A stretch of 16,628 bases of DNA from CAZFAT01 sp964517075 (GTDB taxonomy: Bacteria; Acidobacteriota; Vicinamibacteria; Vicinamibacterales; SCN-69-37): assembly GCA_964517075.1 (NCBI GenBank), contig CAZFAT010000289.1, forward strand, positions 1 to 16,628. Direction: 5' to 3'. Of the stretch, positions 8,404 to 14,466 are shown piece by piece. The notes beneath the pieces are model-generated. The model ran no database searches, was not told the origin of the DNA, and saw nothing but the letters and a program-made list of their open reading frames with translations. A program made the translations under genes and the position numbers. Numbering within the stretch: position 1 is the first letter of the stretch; each line of letters opens with the position of its first letter.

Positions 8404-8435
8404 GGTGACGCGGCGGCGCGGTGACGCGGCGGCGC
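8404..8435. repeat. Tandem duplication of a 16-bp unit
   Basis: The unit GGTGACGCGGCGGCGC occurs twice, at 8404-8419 and 8420-8435, without a mismatch. It begins 24 bp after the XRE stop codon and lies in a 205-bp convergent intergenic region that also contains palindromic repeat copy B. Period 16 is not a multiple of 3. Its function is unknown; replication slippage in GC-rich sequence explains it well. Confidence 0.85.
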
Positions 8436-8469
8436 GGACACGGGCGGTGAGGTCTCTTTGTACGACCGA

Positions 8470-8507
8470 TGGGTCAATGACTCAGGTGGACCTGAGCCAT
8501 TGGCCCA
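8470..8507. repeat. 38-bp dispersed palindromic repeat, copy B (best preserved)
   Basis: The left arm is TGGGTCAATGACTCAGGT, the centre is GG and the right arm is ACCTGAGCCATTGGCCCA. Sixteen of 18 positions pair, and the two exceptions are transitions that still permit G-U pairing in RNA of one strand. It sits between the convergent XRE and SGNH genes, about 80-90 nt from both stop codons. It could end transcription from either side by structure, but no T-run follows. Confidence 0.85.
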
Positions 8508-8585
8508 TCCGCGCGAAATCGACATCCCCCCCAGCGCGCCCGCCAAGCGAACGCCCGGCACCGCCGGTCCGCTGGTCCTCTAAGA

Positions 8586-9215
8586 TTAGGGCTCCACGGC
8601 AGCCAGCGCGGCACGGAGCGCCGGCTCGATCCGGTCCGCCATGATGGCGTGACCCGCATTGTTGGGATGGATGACGTCCGCCATGAGACCGGGAACGCCG
8701 AGGATCCCATCGAGGATGGCCGGGACGTAGCTCGAGGACGTCTGGCTGGCGAGGCCCGCCAGCGCGCCATCAAATGGATCAATCGGCGGGTTGCCCACCC
8801 CGACGAGAACGACGACCGCGCCCTCGGCGCGAATCCGCTCGACGATGGTCGTGATGTTGCTGATCCGCTGCTGCACCGGCACGCCCTGCAAGAGATCGTT
8901 GCCTCCGAGCAGCACACTCACGATGTCCGGGTCCCGCGAGAGGACCGCGCCATCCATCCGTCCGAGCGCGTCCGCCGTGGTATCGCCGATCCGCCCCGCA
9001 TTGATGATCGCCACACCGGTGCGGTTCGACAGCAGCGACACGTAATCGCCGTTCCCGGTGGTCCCGAATCCCGCCGTCAGGCTGTCGCCGAACGCGACAA
9101 CGGTAACCTCGCCGGATGGTGCGGTGGAGCTCTTGCTATTGCAGGCAGGCGAGCCGGCGGCCGTCAGCGCCAGGGTCGCCGCGAGCCTGAACGCGAACAG
9201 GCGTCTGGAGATCAC
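8586..9215 (-). CDS. Exported SGNH/GDSL hydrolase (TesA-like esterase)
   Basis: The 209-aa protein has an export signal at residues 1-25 (RRLFAFRLAATLALTAAGSPAC). The SPAC end is a weak lipobox, so it may be a lipoprotein anchored by Cys25; lipidation is uncertain. The SGNH blocks are all present. Block I is AFGDSLTAGFG with nucleophile Ser45, block II has Gly74 in INAGRIGDTT, block III is GGND with Asn106, and block V is DVIHPN with Asp180 and His183. The spacing and length match the single-domain TesA/arylesterase group, which cleaves acyl or acetyl esters; the substrate is unknown. The start is GTG with a -10-like TAGACT 6 nt upstream. It is divergent from uxuA, so removal of acyl groups from an imported sugar polymer is possible but unproven. 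Confidence 0.93.
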   Translation of the reverse strand: MISRRLFAFRLAATLALTAAGSPACNSKSSTAPSGEVTVVAFGDSLTAGFGTTGNGDYVSLLSNRTGVAIINAGRIGDTTADALGRMDGAVLSRDPDIVSVLLGGNDLLQGVPVQQRISNITTIVERIRAEGAVVVLVGVGNPPIDPFDGALAGLASQTSSSYVPAILDGILGVPGLMADVIHPNNAGHAIMADRIEPALRAALAAVEP

Positions 9216-9221
9216 TCCGTG

Positions 9222-9227
9222 AGTCTA
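9222..9227 (-). promoter_or_regulatory. -10-like TAGACT of the SGNH hydrolase gene, leaderless layout
   Basis: On the - strand the sequence reads TAGACT-cacgga-GTG, leaving 6 nt between a four-of-six -10 match and the start codon. A GAGG lies 13 nt before the GTG, too far for a normal ribosome binding site. No good -35 was seen. The call depends mainly on the same layout at the kinase and padR genes. Confidence 0.4.
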
Positions 9228-9266
9228 ACCTCGATGCGCCATGGCACCCGTCGTCGCTTGGCCTGG

Positions 9267-9304
9267 TAGGTCACTGACCCAGGTTCACCCGAGTCATTGG
9301 CCCA
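9267..9304. repeat. 38-bp dispersed palindromic repeat, copy C
   Basis: The left arm is TAGGTCACTGACCCAGGT, the centre is TC and the right arm is ACCCGAGTCATTGGCCCA. Thirteen of 18 positions pair, and 31 of 38 bases equal copy B. This copy lies in the divergent region between the SGNH gene and uxuA, 30 bp before the uxuA start codon. A terminator role is therefore unlikely here, and the repeat may instead influence expression of uxuA. Confidence 0.82.
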
Positions 9305-9333
9305 CGAACGGTCTACCTTATGGTGAGGCTGCC

Positions 9334-10563
9334 ATGCCCTCGTCATCACCGCCCAACCTGATGGAGGAAGGCCTGCGCTGGTTCGGGCCGACCGACAGCG
9401 TGGCGCTCGGCGAAATCCGGCAGACGGGCGCGACGACCGTCTTCTCCGCGCTGCACGAGATCCCCAGCGGCGACGCATGGCCGGCCGAGGCGATTCGGCA
9501 ACGCCAGGCCGAGGTCGCCGCGGCCCGGCTGGCGTGGCGCGTCGCCGAGTCGGTGCCCGTCTCCGAATCGATCAAGACGCGCACCGGAGACTTCGCCGAG
9601 CACATCGACCACTACCGCATGACGCTCGAACGGCTCGGGGCCGCCGGCATTCGGGTCGTCGTCTACAACTTCATGCCGGTGATGGACTGGGTGCGGACCG
9701 ATCTGCATTACCGGCTGGCCGATGGTAGCGAGGCGCTGGTCTATGATCCAATTGCGTTCGCGGCGTTCGACCTGTTCGCGCTGCAGCGCGATGGGGCGGA
9801 GGCCGACTGGTCCGCCGAACAACGCGCGGAGGCGGAGGCGTTCTGGCACGCGCAGCCCGCCGCCGCGCGCGACGCGTTCACGAAGCAGACGCTGGACCTG
9901 TTTCCCGGCGTGCGTCTCGGCCTGACGGTGGACGACTGTCGCGCGAGGCTCGCCCGGTACCGCGGGATCGATGCGCGGACCCTGAAGGAGCATCTGCGGC
10001 TGTTTCTCGAAGCCGTGGTGCCGGCGGCCGAGCGCGCGGGGGTGCGCCTCGCGATGCATCCCGACGACCCGCCGTGGCCGGTGCTGGGGCTGCCGCGGAT
10101 TGTGTCCACGGAGGACGACCTGCGCGACATGCTCGGGATGGCGGAGTCGCCGGCGAACGGGCTCTGCTACTGCACGGGATCGCTCGGCGCGCGCGCCGAC
10201 AACGATCTCCCCGGCATCGTGCGCCGGCTCGGCGATCGCATCGCCGCCGTGCACCTGCGCAGCGTGCAGCGCGAGCCGAACGGCCGGTTCTCCGAGGCCC
10301 ATCACCTCGAAGGCGATGTCGACCTGCCGCCCGTCGTCCAGGCGCTGCTGGATGAGCAGGCGTCGCGGCGGCGCGACGGCCGCGCCGACTGGCAGCTCCC
10401 GCTCCGCCCCGATCACGGGCACATGATGCTCGACGACTTCACGCGCGCCGCGCCCGCGTGCCCCGGCTATCCGATCATCGGCCGGCTGCGCGGACTCGCC
10501 GAACTGCGCGGACTGCAGGCCGGCATCGCGCACGCGCGTCGTGTACCATCCGTCCATTCGTGA
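9334..10563 (+). CDS. uxuA: Mannonate dehydratase
   Basis: The enzyme (EC 4.2.1.8) converts D-mannonate to 2-keto-3-deoxygluconate in glucuronate catabolism in the cytoplasm. The 409-aa protein follows UxuA along its whole length. The N-terminus RWFGPTDSVALGEIRQTGAT matches the (b/a)8-barrel start, followed by VVYNFMPVMDWVRTDL (109-124). The metal-site residues are in place: His242 in MHPDDPPWP, Cys280 in CTGS, His307 in VHLRS and Asp360 in RPDHGHMMLDD. GYPIIGRLRGLAELRG closes the protein. The ATG at 9334 is chosen because it has a GGTGAGG ribosome binding site 5 nt upstream. An earlier in-frame start would translate repeat copy C. The Gfo/Idh gene follows 7 nt after its stop, making an operon. 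Confidence 0.97.
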   Translation: MPSSSPPNLMEEGLRWFGPTDSVALGEIRQTGATTVFSALHEIPSGDAWPAEAIRQRQAEVAAARLAWRVAESVPVSESIKTRTGDFAEHIDHYRMTLERLGAAGIRVVVYNFMPVMDWVRTDLHYRLADGSEALVYDPIAFAAFDLFALQRDGAEADWSAEQRAEAEAFWHAQPAAARDAFTKQTLDLFPGVRLGLTVDDCRARLARYRGIDARTLKEHLRLFLEAVVPAAERAGVRLAMHPDDPPWPVLGLPRIVSTEDDLRDMLGMAESPANGLCYCTGSLGARADNDLPGIVRRLGDRIAAVHLRSVQREPNGRFSEAHHLEGDVDLPPVVQALLDEQASRRRDGRADWQLPLRPDHGHMMLDDFTRAAPACPGYPIIGRLRGLAELRGLQAGIAHARRVPSVHS

Positions 10564-10570
10564 GGCACCC

Positions 10571-11959
10571 ATGACTCTCCCCACGCGCCGCCGGTTCCTC
10601 GAGTCGGCGGGGACGTTCGCCGCGGCCGGCGCCGGCCTGGCCGGCGGCTTTCCGGCGATCGTGCCAGCCACTGTCCTCGGCCAGAACGCCCCGAGCCACC
10701 GCATCACCGTGGGCGCCATCGGCACCGGGCGCATCTCGCGCGGCCACGATCTGCCCGGCATCTGGAAGCACGACCACGCCCAGATCGTGGCCGTGTGCGA
10801 TCTCGACCGCGCGCGCGTCCAGGACGCGAAGGCGCTCGTCAACGGCTACTACACGAAACGCGCCGGCAAGCCGTACGACGGCGTCACCACGTACACCGAT
10901 TTCCGGGAGCTCCCCGCCAACCGTGACATCGATGCGGTCGTGATCAGCACGCCGGACCACTGGCACGCGGTGCCGGCGATCCTCGCGGTGGATGCGGGCA
11001 AGCACGTGTACCTGCAGAAGCCGGCCTCGCTAACCATCGCCGAAGGACGCGCGCTCAGCAACGCCGTGCACCGATCGGGCCGTGTCCTGCAGATTGGCAG
11101 CCAGCAGCGATCGTCGCCGCAGTGGCGGTACGCCGCCGAGCTCGTGCGCAATGGGCGCATCGGTCAGATCCGGACGGTGCAGGTCGGCCTGCCGGCCGAC
11201 CCGTCGGGGCCCGTTGAGCCGCCGCAACCGATTCCCGCGACGCTCGACTACGAGATGTGGCTCGGGTCCACGCCGTACGTCTACTACACCGAGAACCGCG
11301 TGCACCCGCAGAAGGGGTACGCCCGGCCCGGCTGGCTCCGGTGCGAGCAGTTCGGCGCCGGCATGATCACCGGGTGGGGCGCGCACCACCTCGATTGCGC
11401 TCACTGGGGGATGGACACCGAGCACACCGGGCCGATCGACATCCGCGGCACGGCCGAGTTTCCGACGTCCGGATTGTGGGACGTCCATGGCAGCTTCCGC
11501 ACCGAGGCGCGCTACGCCAATGGCGTCACCATGATCGTGAGCGGCGACTTTCCAAACGGCATTCGTTTCGAAGGGACCGACGGGTGGATCTTCGTCTCGC
11601 GCGGCAACGAAGCCGCCACGGCGTCCGATCCGCGCCTGCGCCTCACGGACCGCACGGCGCTGAATGCCAGCGACCCCGCGATGCTCACTTCGGTCATCGG
11701 GCCGGACGAGGTTCATCTGGAGGTGAGCGCCGACCATCACGGCAACTGGCTCGACGCCATCCGCTTCCGCCGGCAGCCGATCGCGCCGGTGGAAATCGCC
11801 CACCGCTCCTGCACCGCGTGTCTCCTGCACCACGCCGCGATGAAACTTCCGCGCACGCTCCACTGGGATCCCCTCCGCGAGCGGTTTAGGAACGATGATG
11901 AGGCCAACGCGCTCGTCTCGCGTCCGCAGCGCGCGCCGTGGGGCCTGCCGGCCACCTGA
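10571..11959 (+). CDS. Tat-exported Gfo/Idh/MocA-family oxidoreductase
   Basis: The protein is 462 aa from the ATG at 10571, which has GAGG overlapping the uxuA stop as ribosome binding site. Residues 1-38 form a twin-arginine signal: TRRRFLES, a hydrophobic stretch, then VLGQ. The Rossmann domain begins ITVGAIGTGRIS (45-56), with the cofactor-contacting VCDLDR at 75-80 and VVISTPDHWHAVPAILAVDAG (123-143) typical of the family. The conserved EKP motif reads QKP (149-151), keeping the lysine. GAHHLDCAHWG (270-280) supplies the catalytic-region histidine. Family members oxidise or reduce sugars with NAD(P); exported ones such as the glucose-fructose oxidoreductase of Zymomonas carry their cofactor with them. 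The sugar is not predictable, but co-transcription with uxuA suggests uronic or aldonic acid metabolism. The last residues, SRPQRAPWGLPAT, run into a half copy of the 38-bp repeat that provides the stop. Confidence 0.93.
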   Translation: MTLPTRRRFLESAGTFAAAGAGLAGGFPAIVPATVLGQNAPSHRITVGAIGTGRISRGHDLPGIWKHDHAQIVAVCDLDRARVQDAKALVNGYYTKRAGKPYDGVTTYTDFRELPANRDIDAVVISTPDHWHAVPAILAVDAGKHVYLQKPASLTIAEGRALSNAVHRSGRVLQIGSQQRSSPQWRYAAELVRNGRIGQIRTVQVGLPADPSGPVEPPQPIPATLDYEMWLGSTPYVYYTENRVHPQKGYARPGWLRCEQFGAGMITGWGAHHLDCAHWGMDTEHTGPIDIRGTAEFPTSGLWDVHGSFRTEARYANGVTMIVSGDFPNGIRFEGTDGWIFVSRGNEAATASDPRLRLTDRTALNASDPAMLTSVIGPDEVHLEVSADHHGNWLDAIRFRRQPIAPVEIAHRSCTACLLHHAAMKLPRTLHWDPLRERFRNDDEANALVSRPQRAPWGLPAT

Positions 11960-11971
11960 GCCATTGACCCA
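11954..11971. repeat. Half copy (one arm) of the 38-bp palindromic repeat, copy D
   Basis: ACCTGAGCCATTGACCCA equals the right arm of copy B at 17 of 18 positions. The other arm and the centre are missing; sequence to the left is Gfo/Idh coding sequence and sequence to the right is the broken nucleotidyltransferase. Its TGA (11957-11959) is the Gfo/Idh stop codon. It looks like the scar of a deletion or insertion event at a repeat copy. Confidence 0.75.
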
Positions 11972-12104
11972 CGCGAGCGCGGCCACGATGTCGATGTCCA
12001 GCGTGGACCGGGGCTCCCCGGCCAGCGAGCTGGCCAGCGAGCCGCCGATAGTGTGCGGAATGCCCGGTGACGAGGAGCGCCACCTCGACCGGATCGATCG
12101 TCAC
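11972..12104 (-). pseudogene. Remnant of a nucleotidyltransferase gene, internally deleted and 3'-truncated
   Basis: A GTG overlapping the TGA of the upstream gene (GTGA) begins MTIDPVEVALLVTG. The protein then continues only in another frame as GIPHTIGGSLASSLAGEPRS, then TLDIDIVAAL. The GGS...DID pattern is the signature of a pol-beta-type nucleotidyltransferase fold. Between VT and GIPHTIGG a helix of several residues is missing and the frame changes near 12062-12068, consistent with a short deletion. After DIDIVAALA the sequence meets the half repeat at 11971 and then the end of the Gfo/Idh gene, so most of the protein (further active-site residues and the C-terminal domain) is lost. Family assignment is from motif memory; the breakage is seen directly. 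Confidence 0.7.
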
Positions 12105-12445
12105 GGGATCGTGTCGATCGCGGCGGCGTCGGGGTACGCCGCGGACGCCAGCCGCGGACCCAGGAGCAGGATGGCGAGCCTGAGGAACTGCTCCCGCGGC
12201 GACGCGGAGGGATGACGTGCGCGAACGCCCGCCACAGCGAGCGCATGGACGGTCTCGGTGAGGCCCGTCACCATCGCCAGCTTGTCGGCCGGCGACATGC
12301 GGCGCCACCCTTCAATCTGGCGCCGTCCGATATCCGCGGGTGTATCGAGACTCGGCGGGGTGGTCCGGGGCCTGGCACAACCGTGGTGGCCTGCCGCCTG
12401 CGACGGCCCCACTGGAGGCGATGGCCAAAGTATGATAGGCCTCAA
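12101..12445 (-). CDS. Small conserved-looking protein upstream of a nucleotidyltransferase remnant
   Basis: The frame ends DAAAIDTIP-TGA and overlaps the start of the nucleotidyltransferase remnant by four bases (GTGA), so the two once formed a coupled pair. The stretch from about SLDTPADIGRRQIEGWRRM through SPADKLAMVTGLTETVHALA to PREQFLRLAILLLGPRLA looks like a genuine small helical protein of 80-90 aa. I remember similar proteins next to such nucleotidyltransferases in related genomes but know no function. Residues before ~12352 look non-coding, and no ATG, GTG or TTG lies just before SLDTP (the codon there is CCG). The ATG at 12445 is thus a formal start only, and the original start may be lost. 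The gene may be decaying with its partner. Confidence 0.55.
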   Translation of the reverse strand: MRPIILWPSPPVGPSQAAGHHGCARPRTTPPSLDTPADIGRRQIEGWRRMSPADKLAMVTGLTETVHALAVAGVRARHPSASPREQFLRLAILLLGPRLASAAYPDAAAIDTIP

Positions 12446-12451
12446 CAGGAG
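12431..12451 (+). promoter_or_regulatory. -10 box and ribosome binding site of the PD40/O-acylation cluster
   Basis: TATGAT (12431-12436) is a five-of-six -10 match. AGGAG (12447-12451) sits 5 nt before the ATG at 12457, a strong ribosome binding site. The -35 region (around 12408-12413) shows no good match. This implies a short leader of about 14 nt if transcription starts there. Confidence 0.5.
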
Positions 12452-12456
12452 CTGCT

Positions 12457-13524
12457 ATGTCCACGCCGACCCTACACAACGTATTTCGCCCGATCTGCGC
12501 GGTAGTCGCCTGCGTGCTGCTGGCCGCGGCCTCGACCGATGCCCAGGGGCCGATGGGCGACCGCCTGAAGTCCTCCCGGTTCAAGATCGCCTACGAGACC
12601 TATGTGAGTGGCAACTGGGAACTCTTTGTGATGAACGCCGATGGGTCGCAACCGAAAAACATCACCTCGACGCCGACCATCCACGAGCACTATCCATTGG
12701 TGTCGCCCGACGGGTCGAAAATGGCCTTCTCGGTGGACACCGGCGAGGGGAGCACCAACGTCCGCAGCCTGTGGGTGATGGACATCGACGGCCGCAATCG
12801 CAAGAAGATCGCCGACCACGCCCGCGAGCCCTTCTGGGGTCCGGGTGGAAAGGTCATCGGCTTTCTGCCCCAGGAATACGAGCGCTTCAGCGTGACCGAC
12901 TACGGCACCAAGGGCATGAACTTTTACGATGTCGCCAGCGGCAAGATCGCGCCGCATCCCAACAGCGCGAACCTGTTTCATCTCTACAACCCGTCATTCG
13001 CTCCCAACGGCAAATGGATCGTGGCCACCGTGCACGCGGGGATGGGGGTCAGCCATGGGACCCTGCTGATCGAAGCGAACGGCACTCGCATCATCAACCT
13101 GAACATTCCGGGCTGCCGGCCGACCCTCAGCCCCGATGGCAAGCACATCGCCTGGGGACCCGGCGATCACGAGCTGGCGACCGCGCCGATCGACCTGGAC
13201 TCGGACAACCCAGTCGTTGGCCCGCGAACGGTGCAGATCGTGGATAAGACGAACAAGATCTACCACGTCGACTGGTCCCCAGATGGGAAACTGCTGACCT
13301 TCAGCCGCGGCCCGAACCTCCGAGGAGACGCGAGCAGGGCCGGCACCTTCCAGGGGGCGGCGGAAATGGTGGGCGCGTATGCCAAGGATTGGAACATCTT
13401 CGCGGTGTCGGCCGAGCGCGCGGGGACGCTGGATTTGAACACGGCGGCGGCGGGCGAGTTCGCCCAGTTGACCACCAACGGCGCCAGCAACAAGGAGCCG
13501 GCGTGGTTCGGGCCAACCCGGTAA
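12457..13524 (+). CDS. Secreted PD40 (TolB-like) beta-propeller protein
   Basis: This 355-aa protein has a classical signal peptide: the hydrophobic core CAVVACVLLAAAS (residues 14-26) is followed by a probable cleavage after DAQ (30). The mature part consists of PD40 blades, with motifs such as NWELFVMNADGSQPKNIT, VSPDGSKMAFSVD, FAPNGKWIVATVH, LSPDGKHIAWGPG and WSPDGKLLTFSRG. It ends with LTTNGASNKEPAWFG. The N-terminal WELFVMNADGS motif is typical of TolB-like sensors of periplasmic state or carbohydrate, but no enzyme signature is visible. The next gene begins 25 bp downstream with its own AAAGGA site, so the four genes from here rightward are probably one transcript. A lectin-like or scaffold role in the envelope module is an inference. 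Confidence 0.88.
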   Translation: MSTPTLHNVFRPICAVVACVLLAAASTDAQGPMGDRLKSSRFKIAYETYVSGNWELFVMNADGSQPKNITSTPTIHEHYPLVSPDGSKMAFSVDTGEGSTNVRSLWVMDIDGRNRKKIADHAREPFWGPGGKVIGFLPQEYERFSVTDYGTKGMNFYDVASGKIAPHPNSANLFHLYNPSFAPNGKWIVATVHAGMGVSHGTLLIEANGTRIINLNIPGCRPTLSPDGKHIAWGPGDHELATAPIDLDSDNPVVGPRTVQIVDKTNKIYHVDWSPDGKLLTFSRGPNLRGDASRAGTFQGAAEMVGAYAKDWNIFAVSAERAGTLDLNTAAAGEFAQLTTNGASNKEPAWFGPTR

Positions 13525-13549
13525 GCACCGGTCAGCAAAGGATCAAGCG

Positions 13550-14449
13550 ATGCGGGCAGCATCATCATCAACGCACGGACCGGTGTACTTCTTCGCGGTA
13601 ATCGCCGCGGCGCTGCTTGTCAGCGGCTGCAGCGGCGGAGCCGCCGAATCCGGCGGCTCCGGTGCCGTGGAGATTGTGACCAAATCCGGCATCGCGATGG
13701 TCTACATCCCCGCCGGGCAGTTCACGATGGGCACGAACCGGGGCGCGGCCGATGAGGGGCCCGCGCACGACGTGACGATCAGCGCCTTCCTCATGGACAA
13801 ATCCGAAGTCACGCAGGAGATGTTCGCGACGCTGCAGTTGAGCAATCCCTCGCAGTGGCAGGATCCCAAGCGGCCCGTCGAGCGCGTGCGCTGGCTCGAG
13901 GCCAAGGAATATTTGAACGAGCGCTCGCGCGCTGAGGGCCTCACGCCCTACTACGACGAAAAGACGCCCGACTGGCAGCCTGCCCCTTCGGCCAACGGCT
14001 ATCGCCTCCCCACCGAAGCGGAATGGGAATACGCGGCCCGGGCGGGCATCGACGGGCCGTATGACTTCGGCTCGGCCGACAAGCTGCGGCAGTATGCGTG
14101 GGTGGCCGAGAATTCCAATCAGCAGACGCATGCCGCGGGAGAGAAGCGGCCGAACCGCTGGGGGCTGTTCGATATGTACGGCAACGTCTCGGAATGGACC
14201 GAGGACGTCTACAGCGCGACCTATTTCAAGAACAGCCCCGCGGCCGACCCCACCGGCCCGACCACCTCCGGCGTCGACGTCAAGCGCGTGGTCAAAGGCG
14301 GCAATTTCAAATCCAGCGCCGATTTGGCGCGGGCGACGTTTCGCGTCGGGCAGCAGACGGGCAATACCGACGCGTGCTTCTCGTCCGATGTCGGATTCCG
14401 CGCGGTGAGGCGAGTGACGCCGGAAGAGCTGGCGGCCTTGCGCCAGTAG
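13550..14449 (+). CDS. Lipoprotein with formylglycine-generating-enzyme (SUMF1)-like domain, cysteine pair absent
   Basis: This 299-aa protein starts at an ATG preceded by AAAGGA. Residues 11-27 are a lipoprotein signal with lipobox LVSGC (Cys27). The rest is a complete FGE-sulfatase fold: MVYIPAGQFTMGTNRGAADE (50-69), YRLPTEAEWEYAARAG (151-166), WGLFDMYGNVSEWTEDVYS (204-222), VVKGGNFKSS (247-256) and the ending DVGFRAVRR. Genuine formylglycine-generating enzymes carry two copper-binding cysteines after the GGS/GGN motif; here that stretch is GGNFKSSADLARATFR, with none. The only mature cysteine besides Cys27 is Cys276, outside the position expected for the pair. It is therefore probably not a sulfatase activator but one of the many family members with other or unknown roles. 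Its position directly before an O-acyltransferase gene suggests a role in envelope glycan modification or recognition. Confidence 0.9.
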   Translation: MRAASSSTHGPVYFFAVIAAALLVSGCSGGAAESGGSGAVEIVTKSGIAMVYIPAGQFTMGTNRGAADEGPAHDVTISAFLMDKSEVTQEMFATLQLSNPSQWQDPKRPVERVRWLEAKEYLNERSRAEGLTPYYDEKTPDWQPAPSANGYRLPTEAEWEYAARAGIDGPYDFGSADKLRQYAWVAENSNQQTHAAGEKRPNRWGLFDMYGNVSEWTEDVYSATYFKNSPAADPTGPTTSGVDVKRVVKGGNFKSSADLARATFRVGQQTGNTDACFSSDVGFRAVRRVTPEELAALRQ

Positions 14450-14465
14450 GTGGGCGAAGCCCACC
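14449..14465 (+). promoter_or_regulatory. Perfect 7-bp hairpin with GAA loop at the algI-like start codon
   Basis: GGTGGGC-GAA-GCCCACC is a perfect inverted repeat with a three-base loop. Its left arm begins on the last base of the upstream TAG stop and its right arm ends one base before the ATG at 14467. The centre GCGAAGC is known as an unusually stable mini-hairpin. The only GGTGG-type ribosome binding sequence is inside the left arm, so folding would hide it. Ribosomes ending the upstream gene would open the stem, which predicts translational coupling. Confidence 0.65.
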
Positions 14466-14466
14466 A

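Larger units (their letters stand above)
8381..8585. other. Convergent intergenic region between XRE and SGNH genes
   Basis: This 205-bp stretch holds the 16-bp tandem duplication and palindromic repeat copy B and no recognisable gene. No hairpin followed by a T-run was found, so the ends of both transcripts are not explained unless the palindrome itself or Rho acts there. Confidence 0.6.

Noticed and set aside
9241..9333. Earlier in-frame start for uxuA at 9241
   Set aside because: It would translate palindromic repeat copy C and lacks a ribosome binding site, whereas 9334 has GGTGAGG at the right distance and matches the UxuA N-terminus.
10571..12000. Possible CRISPR or phage attachment site around the repeat copies
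   Set aside because: Copies are kilobases apart, palindromic and without regularly spaced unique spacers; no integrase or tRNA gene is nearby.
12258..13247. 329-codon + strand frame overlapping the secreted PD40 gene
   Set aside because: The PD40 frame has a signal peptide, ribosome binding site and blade motifs; the overlapping frame has none.
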